Shown here: one piece after another, positions 23,502-37,049 of the stretch
Position numbering within the stretch: position 1 is the first letter of the stretch
How the letters are laid out: every line of letters begins with the position of its first letter
NCBI GenBank assembly: GCA_036417435.1
Contig: CM070905.1
Coordinates: 67,659,092-67,723,091, forward strand
Origin: Inia geoffrensis
Taxonomy: Eukaryota; Chordata; Mammalia; Artiodactyla; Iniidae
Direction of reading: 5' to 3'
Length of the DNA: 64,000 bases
The notes under the pieces: generated by a model
The model's database searches: none
Told to the model about the DNA's origin: nothing
Seen by the model: only the letters and a program-made list of their open reading frames with translations
Position numbers and translations under genes: made by a program

Positions 23502-23652
23502 TACAGGTTCAGTTGTATCCCCTCCAAATTTTATCCTGAAGTCCTAACACCACCTCAGAATGTGACCTTATTTGGAAAATTAGTTAAGATGAGGTCATTA
23601 GGGTGGGACCCAGTTTGTGGTACCTTGTTATGAAAGCCCTAGCAAACTCATA
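23502..23652 (+). mobile_element. MaLR-type LTR fragment (MLT1-like) with internal deletion
   Basis: Left part TTGTATCCCCTCCAAATTTT, GAATGTGACCTTATTTGG and GATGAGGTCATTAGGGTGGG runs directly into the right end TTTGTGGTACCTTGTTATGA and CCCTAGCAAACTCATAC. The middle of the LTR is missing. Confidence 0.72.
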
Positions 23653-25705
23653 CCCTGTTCCCAGAAACTGATTCACTAAAGCTGGTATATAGATCAGGAT
23701 TCTGTATCTTATAAAATTTTCTAGGTGATTCTCACAACCGGGCAAATTTCAAATCCACTATGATGCTTGGCAACACCTGGATCCAGTGTGTGCTGCACTG
23801 AAACAGGTCCAGTACTTGAAAAGACATTTAAAAAAAAACTAACAATGTCTTCCTTTTTGTTAGATGCCAACACTCAAGGATTCTCACAGGTTCTCCAAGA
23901 AGTTTAGGGCTCCCCTACTCTCTCCGTGTGTGGGCCTCTTAATCGCTGTGTGCCCTTGGAATCATGACTTTTTTTTTCTAATCGTAAGCCAAATGCTAGG
24001 ATTTTTTTTTTTTTTTTAATTGCTGTGTTGAGGGGAAAAAAGAAGCCAGCCTAAGATCGTCAACCTTTTGCACAAGAACCAGAGCTACTTTATTTTCCTC
24101 ATTTTCACTTTTCTGCTTCCTCGAGATTTTAGATCACAAAAATGACTTCTGTTATTTATTATTCTTCAGTAAGGGTAGTACAGAGACTCCCACCAGAGAG
24201 GGCTGAGCTGAGACCCTGTTGGGTATTTCATCACAGGGCTGAGAGCCTGAGCGTCTGTGAACAGGCAGTCTTCCAGCTCACTGGCACAGTCACAAGTGGA
24301 AGCAGCACATTCATTTTGTGCAATTTGCTTTACCTTCCCACAAGGAGTTGGTGCATGTAAAAGGCTGTTAAGTACTAAATTATTCCTTATCAAATCACCA
24401 TCATCTGGAGTCATGATCAACACTAATTAAATTACTTTTGCTGAACATGGCTCCAGCCTGCTGCCGAGGCTGCTTAGGTACATTTCATCTCGCTTACTGT
24501 ACTGTCCTGGCTGGCTCTGGAACCAGGGCTACAGGCATCGGCATTGTTTGTAGTTTTAATTAAAGTGAATCTTTCCTTCTTCAAGTGTATCACATCAAGC
24601 GAGTTAACTCCTTCATTTCATTTACAAAGAAGTGATGGTTCCCAATGATATTATATTATATCCTTATCCCTGACTTCAGACAGTTCAGATCATTTATCTA
24701 TGAAATCTGCTGTCTTCCCCAAACACGTTTCCATGCAAACTTTTATGACCTGCAACTCCTCTGGACAATCAGATTTTTAGGAGGAGAAGCCAAGAGAACT
24801 CTCAAGAGATGCATCTTGCATTTTTTCTTTGATGGAGGCTTGACCTTTAAAACCACATCTTAAGGCTGACTTACAATGACTAAGTTCCTCTAATGGTTAA
24901 ATGTAAGCGTTCCAAAGTACCAGGACTTTAAAAAATGCACTTCCAAAACAAACTTAACCACTTCTTAATTCACACAGTTTACTTGGGTTTATGGTATTCA
25001 TCGTAGAGTATTTGTTAGATTAGTGATTGTTTTCATTTTAGAACTATGAACTACGAGGCATCATCTTGGCTTCCATTTTTTTCTGCCCACATTTTTGACC
25101 AGAGACCCACTCTTGTTGTCATCATTCTCCTGGAGCACAGAAATCCCCTTGGCTTTACAAATGCAACAATGCTGGTATACAACCAAGTCTTTGGCTCAGG
25201 GTAGACATATAAGTCATATGTGAACACCTACAATATTAGAGATGGAGATTATGAATTTTAAAATTTGCTCATAGGAGAATAATTTCCTCAACAGTCATGA
25301 CCCTGGAGTATTTTTTGGCACCACTAAATTGAGAACAGACCATGTTATGACTTACTGGTTCATGTTAGTCCAGAGAATAAACAATGAAACTTATGAATTG
25401 AGTTTCTGTTTATATTTCTATAGTGAACATGATATAAATTTAAGAAAGATAATATGCTAAACTGTAGGTGTTAACATACTGAACTCTGGTTGAGTTCGGA
25501 ATAGTGCTAGAAAACACCAGCTATAACGCTTTTTTTTTTAAAAAAAAGACTCAAATTTACATAGCATTACAAAGTTTTCAAAGAATCTTCACCAACTCTC
25601 GATTCTCATCATTCAAGATAAGGACGTTAGCATTCCAATTTTGCAAAAAGAATTTTTAAAGGCATGAAGAAGCTAAGCTTCATGTCCAACTAAAGACCTA
25701 GGACT

Positions 25706-25851
25706 GGGAGGGTGGGAGGGAGGGAGACGCAAGAGAGAAGAGATATGGGAACATATGTGTATGTATAACTGATTCACTTTGTTATAAAGCAGAAACTAAC
25801 ACACCATTGTAAAGCAATTATACCCCAATAAAGATGTTAAAAAAAAAAAAA
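25706..25851 (+). mobile_element. Short young-looking L1 3'-end insertion with target-site duplication
   Basis: A 146-bp L1 tail (GTATAACTGATTCACTTTGT, then AAAGCAGAAACTAACACACC, then AATTATACCCCAATAAAG and poly-A) flanked by a perfect 14-bp duplication AAAGACCTAGGACT at 25692-25705 and 25852-25865. Plus orientation, antisense to ETV1. Confidence 0.93.
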
Positions 25852-26819
25852 AAAGACCTAGGACTAACTTGTAACAGGCTAGGAATTAAAGCCATGGGCT
25901 TTGGGCAGCAACTCTTGAACCCTTGAGCACACAATTCAAATACATTTTTGAATAAGCACACTTAAGATCTCCTTCATGCATGAGCACCACTACAACATTA
26001 TATCAGATGTTTCTTTACCCATTTACGTCTTCATTAATTCATTCATTTTCTACAGCCCAGACATTATGCCAGTTGCTAAGGGGCAGGGAATGTGGAGCTA
26101 TACAAGAAGCTGAACAGTAAGGCACAGTCCTAACCATCAAGAGCTCATAGAAGTCCAATTAGAGCTTTATTTAGTTGTTTTTTTTAAGAAAAGTTCTAAT
26201 AAATATATTAGCCAGTCTTCTTTAAGTTTGATCAATTCATGTGTATGCTATGCATATTTCTGTATACATGACCTTAATAATATATTCTCACACTTGTATC
26301 TAAATGAAAACACTTAGAGCATTCATGCTTGCTTTTAGGCATTCTGCCTTCTTTCAATTTATTGCTGTGGCCAAAGGCATTTAAAAATTCGCACCACTCA
26401 TATTCCACTGAAGGAAAAACATTGCTATCCAACATCTAAAGCTTCCCCCTGATTCTGATAACCAAAATGTCACAAGTGATGGGTCCCCTTCTCTATGTGG
26501 ACACTGAATGTAAATACGGTGATAAATTGTCTTAGCTCTGATCTTTCGCTCTGCTTTCCTCCCAACTCTTATCCTAAGAGTGAAATAGAGCAGTAATTTC
26601 TGTGAGTACAAAACAATTACCTTGCGGAGAGAAGCACATCAGATTTTTAACTACTTCTTCTGTAAACAAAACTATGTCTTTGAATCACATCTGTAGTTTT
26701 TGAATCAATATTAGCGGGGAATTTAGAGCCTTGATGAGAGTGTCCTGAGTTTGATGTTGCGATTTCTGGTCTGCTCAAAAAGTCTGTTTTAGAACAGTCT
26801 ACTGTACAGTATTCTAGAA

Positions 26820-27042
26820 CAGGGGTTAGCAACTTGCAGCCCATGGGTCAAATCCAGCTTCCCACCTGTTTTGGTAAATAAAGTTTTATTGGAACACCAT
26901 TCTACCCATTCATTTAGGTACAGTCTAGGACTACTTTGAGTGACAATGGGATATTTGTGACAGAAACGCTTTCACCCACAAAGCCTAAAATATTTACTAT
27001 CTGAAAACAGAAAAACAGAAAAAAATGTCTGCTGATTCCCTA
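26820..27042. mobile_element. Non-autonomous hAT-type DNA transposon (MER class)
   Basis: Ends CAGGGGTTAGCAA and TCTGCTGATTCCCTA are imperfect inverted copies. The middle carries AAATAAAGTTTTATTGGAAC and CAAAGCCTAAAATATTTACT, typical of a common mammalian MER repeat. The flanks TTCTAGAA (26812-26819) and GTCTAGAT (27043-27050) look like an eroded 8-bp duplication, as expected for hAT elements. Confidence 0.75.
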
Positions 27043-28901
27043 GTCTAGATTATGGTCTGCAATGAGAAAGGAGAAAGATCTGGCACAGTGACCCCTGCTA
27101 GTGATAGGGAACAGCTAAATTAGTTAACAACGGATATTTAATTTTGCTTCACTAACCCTGTGTTTACTCTGGCTGTGTAGCCAATTTAAAGGGATATACA
27201 CAAAAAAGATGGTGAAAAACATGACATGATATTCAGGCTCTAAAACACTAGAAATTTATGTGTTTTGAGGTATTTCAAGGCATTTACTTAGACCATGGTT
27301 ATGTATAATGCAGAGAGTTTTTTACACTTGTCTACAAAATATAGCTGAAGGAGTCAAAACAAATCATTCTGTGGACACAAAAGTGTTTGTAAAATAATTT
27401 CACTTGGCTATAGCAGCAAATTTAAAAAAACTCTGTAAAAAGGGGAAAAGTAAATGGTATACATAAATTAGGTTATTTAAGACCAGATACAAACATGGCA
27501 TGAAAAATGCATGTAGCCTTTTATACAAATATATATAGTTGGAAATACACTCACTAGATGAAAAGCATTCACTTTAAGTTAACATCACTTCAATTTCAGG
27601 TGATAAATGGGTGGCAGTGACCTCAATTAGTACTGGGTTAAATTCCAGAAGCAAAGGGGAAGGCTTGTGTACAAATAAAGACAATAGTGTCACACACTCC
27701 GTAAATCCATCTTCCAAGTCTTACAGAAAATCGGCAGGCACTTCTGCTGCATCTGAGCCTCTCAAAGATTCTTTTCCAGTACATTTACTTCTTCCAAGCC
27801 CTCCCCACCCCCACTGTGTACACATACCACTCACACATACACACACCGACATCCATTACTAAAGGGCCTAATCTCAGCTATCAGCAGAGTGCCTCTATGG
27901 GGCCATTAAACCATCTCTCTTGTTTACAGTGCCCGAAGAAAGATGTGAATTATGTCTGTGACAAAACAAGCGATAACATTTCTAAACTGCTATCAAAATG
28001 CAAACTGAAACACATTTAAGGACAGAGACCCGGATTCCACTTTCCATGATTTTCCATTATTTGCAGCATCTGGAAATAGATTCACCTATAATATTTCCGA
28101 GACAAAAACTTTGACCACTGCACAGCAAGTTGATATATTTTTTTTTTTCTGAAAGAATATTCTATGAGTAAAGCAGTTATCAAAAAGATGATACAATGTT
28201 TTTTAAAGGAATATTATCAGTGGGGATAGATCCCATACCTAGTTGGTCCTTTGATGTTATTTTGGCAACACATAGAATGCTGCTCCGTAGTAATCACAAA
28301 GGTAAAGTAACAGAGACTCTCGCCTCTTGTTATCAATCTCAGAATTTTTAAATTGAAAACATTAGATATGATCAAGTTTTAGCGATTGAGCCGGTGTTTG
28401 TACTCAGAAACCTCTGTGCTAAAGGAACCGTAAGTGGACGCCCTATGGGAAAAAATATAAACAAGAGGAGCTACTTTAATTGGAGGAAGGCAAACAGTCA
28501 TCAAACTGCCCCTGCATTGCTCCCAGAAGTAAATGTTCAGCACATGCAAGGAACTTCCTGGGCAGTCTGAAAACCAGAACTGAATCTCAGAGAAGTCACA
28601 CCTTTCTCAGAAGGGCATATCAAACTTTTTTTCCTAATCTCAAACTCCTCCTATCAGTAACAGGGACTGCATGTTCCATTGCAGGGATTCCTGAATGGTC
28701 CTGCCTGGGGTGTACATACCCGAACAAAAGAGGGGATGGAGCTTGAAAAAGTCCCGGAGGTCATCCTGCACCACACAGCCCCATCCAGAAGCTGGTGTGG
28801 TGTCTACAGACGTGGAAACCAGTGCTGAGGACAGAGCTAAAATCAGAAGCCAGAAATCCTCACAAGCTACAGAGAAAAGCCTCACGTAAGACAGTTGTTT
28901 C

Positions 28902-29089
28902 TTTTTTTTTTTCGGTACGCGTGCCTCTCACTGCCGTGGCCTCTCCCGCTGCGCAGCACAGGCTCCGGGCGCGCAGGCTCAGCGGCCCAGCCGCTCCGCG
29001 GCATGTGGGATCTTCCCAGACCGGGGCATGAAGCCGTGTCCCCTGCATCGGCAGGCGGACTCTCAACCACTGCGCCACCAGGGAAGCCC
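28902..29089 (-). mobile_element. CHR-type SINE with small internal deletion
   Basis: Reverse-oriented CHR SINE, flanked by an imperfect duplication starting AAGACAG at 28888 and 29090. It lacks about 14 bases after CAGCGGCC compared with its sister copies. Confidence 0.93.
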
Positions 29090-29362
29090 AAGACAGCTAT
29101 TTCTTAAAAGTACACTTCATGATTCAACTTTCCCTACACCACAGACTACCATTATGCCATCTTAATAGACAGAATAGAATGGACAAGTATTCTGGATTTG
29201 GAACCCTCCCTCCTCAAAAGCTAGCGGTGATAGCGAGACACCACCAACTCTGACTCATCTGAAGGTCGCTTATCTACCAGTCCTGATGGTCTAAACCAGA
29301 GGTTGCCAATGTTTCTGTTTGCTTCACATAGTGGCTTCAAATAATTTCAATTCGTTGGGATC

Positions 29363-29576
29363 TTTTTTTTTTTTTTTCTTTTTGCGGTATGCGGGCCTCT
29401 CACTGTTGTGGCCTCTCCCATTGCGGAGCACAGGCTCCAGACGCACAGGCTCAGTGGCCATGGCCCACGGGCCCAGCCGCTCCGCAGCATGTGGGATCTT
29501 CCCGGACCAGGGCACGAACCCGCGTCCCCTGCATCGGCAGGCGGACTCTCAACCACTGCGCCACCAGGGAAGCCCC
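29363..29576 (-). mobile_element. CHR-type SINE
   Basis: Full-length reverse-oriented copy with a T-rich (poly-A) left end. Near-perfect duplication CGTTGGGATC (29353-29362) and CGTTGTGATC (29577-29586). Confidence 0.94.
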
Positions 29577-29922
29577 CGTTGTGATCATTTAAAAATCGGC
29601 TTAAAAATATGTTTCTGGTTTAAAATTCCGGCTCCTCTAGAAAAAAAACACAATATCCAGCAACACTGAATCCACTTTCCAGCCTGAAAAATAGGACAGC
29701 AGTTGACTGAGCCCTATATCAGCTTCCCCTTTGGCCACAACCCATGTTTTCCTATTTGTCACAGTTCCCACCATCGCTACCACTCCACACCCCATTCTCT
29801 CTGGCACTAAATTCACTTCCCTCATTTCTATGCTTGGCATGAGAGTTTTCTACACCTCATCAAACACATAGCTAAGAAATCATTAGTCAGTGTGTTTCCA
29901 CATGTGGATGTGCGTGTGCCCA

Positions 29923-29923
<1 letters not shown>

Positions 29924-29954
<31 letters not shown>
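29924..29954. repeat. (CA)n microsatellite
   Basis: Uninterrupted CA run of about 15 units. Confidence 0.97.
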
Positions 29955-29955
<1 letters not shown>

Positions 29956-30035
29956 TACCTCTAATCAGCAAAAATAACTATTATAAAACTCATAACACGC
30001 TGTGGCTTAGGTACTCAAGTACTCGTTCTCAGGCA

Positions 30036-30262
30036 ATAGGGCAGAGCAGTGAAGGTAACAAGTACTTAAATCTGCCTGGTTTCAAATTTTGCCACAGTTA
30101 CTTACCAGTTGTAAGACTGGGCAAGCCTCTGTGTACTTCACTTTCCTCTCTTATAAAGTGGGCATGATAATAGCACCTGCCTTGTGGAGTTGCTGTTAAG
30201 ATTAAATGGGACGCTACGTGTAAAGTACGTAAGCGCTCAATAATATTAGCTATTGGCATTGT
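30036..30262 (+). mobile_element. MIR SINE
   Basis: Old tRNA-derived MIR: CTTACCAGTTGTAAGACTGG, then GTACTTCACTTTCCTCTCTT, then AATAGCACCTGCCTTGTGGA and AGCGCTCAATAATATTAGCT. One of three in tandem. Confidence 0.85.
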
Positions 30263-30334
30263 TATGATTCAAATCCAGAATATTTACGCATGACAGCTAA
30301 AAGAGAACACGTAGATCACCCAGAAACATAACAG

Positions 30335-30560
30335 CAGTGGCTAAGAGCGTGGAGATGAAATCTGGCTTTGCTACTTACTAGCTTAAGGACTTCTGGTCAA
30401 CTAGGTAGCTGCTACAGGATTCATTTTCTCCCCGTGTAATATGGGGCTTATCACAGACCTTCCTCATGGGGTTTGTGTGAGAACTAAATGAGGTAATGCA
30501 CAGGAGAACTCTGAAGAGTACGTGGCACGTGGTAAGAACTCAGGAAACGTTAGCTATTAC
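30335..30560 (+). mobile_element. MIR SINE
   Basis: Landmarks are TTTGCTACTTACTAGCTTAA, CCCGTGTAATATGGGGCTTA, AATGAGGTAATGCACAGGAG and GTGGTAAGAACTCAGGAAAC. Same orientation as the neighbour at 30036. Confidence 0.82.
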
Positions 30561-30831
30561 CATTATTACTCCAAGCACTTCCTTTCACAAAAGATAAACT
30601 GAAAGTCAAGAAAGTAAAGTGACCAATGATAGGAACGGGACTTCAACCATCAGAGTGCTACCATACTACGTTTTCTATTTCATCTTGTTTCCAATTTCAC
30701 AGGGAAACTTCACACATACTACACATACTACTTCACAGTAGTATGTCAAGTCAACTACTAAGAACAAAAAATGTACACATGGAGAATAATCTATAAGGAA
30801 GGTACCTTGACAAGAGGAAAAAGCAAACAGT

Positions 30832-30985
30832 GTGGCCTGGCAGAATGAGCATTGGATAAGGAGTCAAGTAATCTGTACCTAGTTCCTACCACCGCTGACT
30901 AGCTGTGTGACCTCAGGCACAGTGTGCAACCTCTCTGGGCTTCTGTTCCTTATCTCCAAAACGAAAGCATCAGACTAAGCAATCT
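30832..30985 (+). mobile_element. MIR SINE fragment
   Basis: GACTAGCTGTGTGACCTCAG, CTCTCTGGGCTTCTGTTCCT and AGCATCAGACTAAGCAATCT match the core of MIR. Confidence 0.8.
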
Positions 30986-33900
30986 TGTAGTTCTAAAATG
31001 TAACTCTGGGTGTAAGTACCTGCTTGCTGATGTCAAAGAAAAATGTAAAAATCTGATGCAAGAATTCAGAGGGCATAACATTCTGAGGACACACAGCTCT
31101 AAGCACCTCAATAATCCCTGAAGGCATTACTGGATTTTAGCAAATGGTGGTCACTGAAATTCATAATGAGACTTAATCACCAAGAAAAGGCAAAATTGGG
31201 TGTAATCTACTATATTCAAGAAAGGAGGGTGCATAATGCACATTAGAAAGGTGTACATATGGTTAACATTTTAAAACACTTGATGCTTTAAAAGGCATTT
31301 CATGGACCACCTTCTTTCCAGCTGATGATGAAAAGTAATGTCACTATGTTGATAAAATAAAAAGCAGAATCAAAAGATACAAAGTTATATTCCTAGTTTA
31401 AAAGCATCACAAGCACCATTAATTTAAAAATAAGGAGAGACCTCGAACAGTGTTGATTCATTCCTCTGAATTTTAAAGCCTAATCCTACTATAACAGTAC
31501 TTCAGCAGTAGTGGTGCTCAATGATCCTCACCTTCACAATTTAACTGCCAGGAGAAAGTGCCCTGGTGGGAAACTGGTTCTTCCATCTGGAAAAGGGTAA
31601 GAACAGGGAAAAGAAGACCTAATGTAAAAACAATCCAAATCGAATCAGTTTTGCATTCTGTACTGGCTTCAAATCAGATCTTCCTTCCCCTACTGGTCCA
31701 GTAGATGGAAAGCAGCACGACACTATTTTTTTGGAAAGAGATTCTGTACAGCGAGCCCAAACAGAGAGTACTTCATATCCAGCTGGCAGGAATCAAACCT
31801 GAACAAGCTGCAGCTATTTGAGAAACAGATCTAATAAACTGAAATGAAGTTCTGAATCAAGACGCCCACCCAAACCCACACCCCTCAAAAACTGCCCTAC
31901 TTCATCAATTACCTACTTACGACCTTTATAAATACAGAAGATACCTCTTCTGCAGAAATTGTTCCACTGTGCTTTGATATGGATACTCGTTAAGACCTAT
32001 ACGGTTACAGAAATTAATATTACTTCTCTACCCTGAAATTCTGTAATTTCTTTCAAATAATGGACAACACTGTCTTGGAAAAGGCTGACCAGTACCTATT
32101 TTTATTCCTAGCTGACTCGGAAGATGCCAACACTACCTGGTGTTTCTCAGTCTAGCATGAAGAAGTTCTGAAGAAGGCCATGACAGATGGGCCCTGCAGA
32201 ATACCCAGACACCAAGAGTGCTCTGTCCTCGATACTGTGTGACCACGAAGACAGGTCCTTCCCATAGGAAGGACATGTAAAAGGTGGGTTTCTTCTATCC
32301 TGCACCCCCCTGCCTCGTCCAGCTCTCCAGAACAAACCTGAGTACCACCCTCTGCAAGCTATCTGTATAGATCTCTAACAAGTGGTTCAGATAAAAGGTG
32401 GTAAATATATTCTTTGAAATCTATTGATTAAAAAAAAAGAAAGTAGACGACAGTAGAGAAGAACCAAGGCTGACAGTAGCATCTAAGGATATTTTTACTT
32501 AGAAGTAGCAAACGATAAACGTAATCTTTAATTTTCCTTTTTTATTAAATCACAAATACAGAAGCTCCAACCTAAAATTTTACATTAATTACTCTACAGA
32601 CCACAGTAACATGAAAAACAAAATTAAGATGATATTTCATTGCCAAAGAAGACTGCCAATTACTAACATGCCTGTCATCACTTTGGAATAATAATTAGTA
32701 AAAAGACCAGCAGTTTTCTATGATTTGTAAGTCTTACTCACTAAGAACAAGTAGTCAAATAAATAAGTTTTTATGAAATAAAGTATAACCACTTTCTCCA
32801 GTATTATTTTCAAAGCAATGAAATAAGTCATTAGTGATGCAAAGACTTGCTTAAATGAATTTGGTGGTCTTCAGAACTAGAGCAGTATAATTCTAAATTT
32901 AGAATTCACCTCACATGTAATGGCTTGAACTAGAAAAGTCTTTAAGTAAGCCCAGAGGTAAGAGAAATGGTACATGGGCGACAGAGTGAATACCACCACC
33001 AAGACAACTGAAATTCCAAACGTATATGTCACACTCCCAAGTCTAACAAAATACTATTATAGCACCATTTCTTCCATGTTTGGGCTTTACTTCTTTTAAT
33101 ATTCACCTCTTGAAAAGAATCTTTCAATTCTGAGTTGGTGTGCCAGTACTGCTTGAAAGATTCTATTTTCTTTCAAATTAGTGAATCCTCACTTTCGATT
33201 CATAATTTCAACATACTTTTCCTCCAGGCTGTATGTGAAAGAGCCTGTAATTTGCATGGTCTTAAATTGACCACTTTAGTTCCAAAATGATACACCGGAT
33301 AAGTAGGATACAACACTCAAATGGCTGAAGTACACCTGCAGTATTCTGATGTCACTCTCCTGAAGACATGATTGAGAACAATTCAGACATTATTAGCCAC
33401 TTGGCTCCTTGTTCAAAAAGACACCATCGGTAGACGAAGCTGAAAATATGTTGTGAATACCAGAGCTAGAAAAGTTTACCCCACAAAGAAAGGCAGCTGC
33501 CTAGAGCCAAAAAAAGTACCTTTCAGTAAATGCCAATAAAACTTTACAGGCTGCCAAAATAACAAAGAGTAATTACAAAGGAAACTTTGTGATTCTCCTG
33601 ACAATAAACACCTTCTTAAAAAAGAAATTATCTGTCACTTGGCCTCAATTGTTACAGATGTTACTACTAATGAGGATAAATCCCACAAACACATCTTACT
33701 TAAACCAACTACTAATTTGGTACAAAATTTTTAGAATTTCTTCCCCAAAATAAATTCGGCGATTTTCTTTAAATATGCCCTGTAATATTTAATTCAATAT
33801 ACACTAGAGCATTTTCCATGAGAAATTACCATTCTTACAGAAAAGCTTTTATCCAAACTATTTTGCCCATCTTGAAAAATGATTATTTAACTGTACCAGA

Positions 33901-34601
33901 TTAAGAACTCTCTCCAAGAAAAGGGAGATTCATGAAATATAAAAGTAAATACTATGATTTGGGAGCCACATTTTTAACCCCAAAATAGCCTTTAGGAAGA
34001 AAAAGATGTTTCATTATTATGTAGAAACATTTAGAAAAGTGCACATTATTTTTCATACAGCAGATAATATTGCTGACCAAACTTCCTTATGAAAATCCAT
34101 AAGGTTTTCTTAAAAAATGAGACTCATAGCTAAGTAGAGTGTTTGCTTCCTAAACTGTGACAATACCATCAGCACCTCCAGATGCCAATCAAGCCCTTTT
34201 GTCATTTCTTAACAATAAATATTAACTTAAAAAATCTATAGCACGAGTGATATCAGAATAACTATAAAAAGTCTCTACTGACACAGGCCCAGCCTTCATA
34301 AATAAAATAAGTAAACAAGCCAAAGGATGAAGGGAGCTTTGGATAGGCTTAAACATGGCCATGAAATAAACAGTCAAGAGATACCACATAAGATACAGTA
34401 TATTAAGGAGCTGATTTTACTTTGCAAATGCTTCAGAAAGCAAATGTAAACAATCAGCGTATACACAGATCGCATTTCCACAGCTAAAGGATATAATCCC
34501 AAGAAAACTGTTATTGGGAAGAAGAGTTTCAGAATTACACTAGCATTTTTTAAGTGGTTTCTGTGATTTCTTAACATACTTATTTTTTAAAGATTGCTTC
34601 C

Positions 34602-34923
34602 AGGGCTTCCCTGGTGGCGCAGTGGTTAAGAATCCGCCTGCCAGTGCAGGGGACATGGGCTCGAGCCCCGGTCCGGGAATATCCCACATGCCACGGAGCA
34701 ACGAAGCCCGTGCGCCACAACTACTGAGCCTGTGCTCTAGAGCCCGCAAGCCACAACTACTGAGCCCACATGCCACAACTACTGAAGCCCGTGCACCTAG
34801 AGCCCATGCTCCGCAACAAGAGAAGCCACCGCAATGAGAAGCCTGCTCGCTGCAACTAGAGAAAGCCTGCACACAGCAACGAACACCGAACGCAGCCAAA
34901 AATTAATAAATTCATTAAAAAAT
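34602..34923 (+). mobile_element. Long CHR-1-like SINE
   Basis: Head GGGCTTCCCTGGTGGCGCAG, body with repeated CCACAACTACTGA units, tail GCAGCCAAAAATTAATAAAT. Target-site duplication AGATTGCTTCC at 34591-34601 and 34924-34934. Confidence 0.95.
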
Positions 34924-37049
34924 AGATTGCTTCCTTTGAATATAATTTTTTTTAAAAAATGTATTATATTATAGATTAAATTAATTTTTTTCTACAGGAA
35001 GACATCTCTAATTTTTAATTGGCATAACAGTTGGGAGTTATGAATCACAAATGCACCAAGTCAGTTTATGGTACTACATAAAGAGTTTAAGAGACTACTC
35101 TTGTCCACTTTCACAATCTTCACAATGAACAGTTATTGAGAAAGACTTTAACCATGGATAATGCAACTTTTTAAATATGATTTTTATACTCTGCAGCCCA
35201 ATTTATCTCAAGACATATTTATACAAATGTACAATTATATGTGACTTACTTGCTGTGATCTAGGGACATATAATCATGAGAGTAGCTGAAAATACGAAAT
35301 CAAGTATGATACAACTATTCATTAATCACACACACTGATAACCTTAGAAATTTCCTTAATTTTCACCCTATTCACAGTATTCCAGAAGGGCTTCTTAAAT
35401 GTGTAGAAAATTATCCCAAAATTTTTACTACACTTCATAGAGTTGTTGATGTAACTTCGCAGCTGCTAGTTCAAAGGAAGTCTGTTCCTTTTTTCCCCTA
35501 CTCTAGAGCCTTCCTACTGCATGATCCCACAAGGGCATCCTTGAGGTTACATTACAGGGGAAAACTCCATGTAATAAGATCATTGTGCTTGGTCCTTCAG
35601 GAACCAGCCCTGTCTGATAGGAACCAAGACTTCTCACTGGTTACTAAATTTGGCTCCAGAGCAATAGTGTCATGGCAACTTTCCAATGTACATTTTTTAC
35701 TTTGACTTGCTAATTGCAAATAAGGGGAAATTAGATTACCATATTAAACATAAAAGGTAGAGCATAACTAGGTAGCAGTATTGTACAGGTGTTATTGGAA
35801 ACAGAAAATCACAGCACAGAGGCAATAATATTTGTATATTACAAACCATTTTACTTCTACTTTGGACAAAGCGTTTTGTGGTAACATCAAGATACATGTC
35901 AAATCATACTAATCTTTGCACAATGCAAGTCTTTATGTTATTCATAATATATAGATGCACTAACTGGGAAATAAATTCTGCATTGGATTGTATTTTCACA
36001 TAAATTTCACTTAAATAAATATTAGTTACTAATAATCCTTGTGGATTTAAAACATTAAAGATGTAAGGTACATATAAATGGATCTCCATGCTCAAATGAG
36101 TTGGTATAACCAAACAATCAATGTATTCTCATGTTTAACTGCTTTCTTTTAAAACTGTCAAAACTATATTTACTGCTGTGTCAACCTAAAGCACCTATTT
36201 AAAATTTGCCTCTTGAGACGCTTAGATGTTAACAGCAAGCCCATGTGAATAAACGGATATCATATGCCTACTGTAGATCACAAATTATACAGGAATAATC
36301 ATTTTTCTACAACTTAGTGATCAAAGAGGATGACAGACAATGAAAACAAACAGCGTTTTTTCAAGCCGCTTAATGTTTTACCGATGTAACACAATATAGG
36401 AAACTCATGAGTAAAATGGACTTTTTAATATTTTTTTTATGTTGTATTCTGAAATATAATCTCATTCTTTAGAACACAAAGCTCTACCAATGCGTCTGCT
36501 ATAACTGCAGGTGTAAAGTCAGTATTAAGTGTGTCAAATAGTGTAGCCAGCTGATACGTTTGGCAGCTTATATTAGCACTTAAACCACACAAAGAAGATT
36601 TATACAGCCCTCCTTTGTAATTGACATTTAGAAGAAACTAGAAAAATATGAAGATGAAAGAGGACTCGGCTCTCCTTCCGTGTGTGCAAACAGAAAAGAT
36701 GAACTTTGGAGAAACACAAGGATACCACCCACAAAACAAGTGTATGATCACAAACAACACAGGCCTGGTTTGCATTCTCCACCTCGCTCCTTTGAAGTTA
36801 ATCGAAGCTTTGTAAACTGAGGGTGTGCATAGGGATAAGTATTGTCAGATTAAGCTTGATTCCCCTCTCCCTTTACAACTACATGCATATAAATTCTTAG
36901 CCACTGCACATTTCTTCAATTTACCACATTAGATTCCACCGACATAATTATAACACTTCTGATACAGGGGCATTACTTAGTATGTATCTCTTTTAAATAT
37001 GGTTAGCTACAGTGTGCTTATAGGCTGAAATATATGTACAAAAAATATA

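Noticed and set aside
24142..24423. Overlapping 72- and 85-codon frames on both strands
   Set aside because: No family resemblance, and both strands open equally, which suggests chance. It might be conserved non-coding DNA, but I cannot show this.
28480..28889. Possible small exon or gene from neighbouring open frames
   Set aside because: No splice sites that join into a recognisable protein; the right end runs into a SINE.
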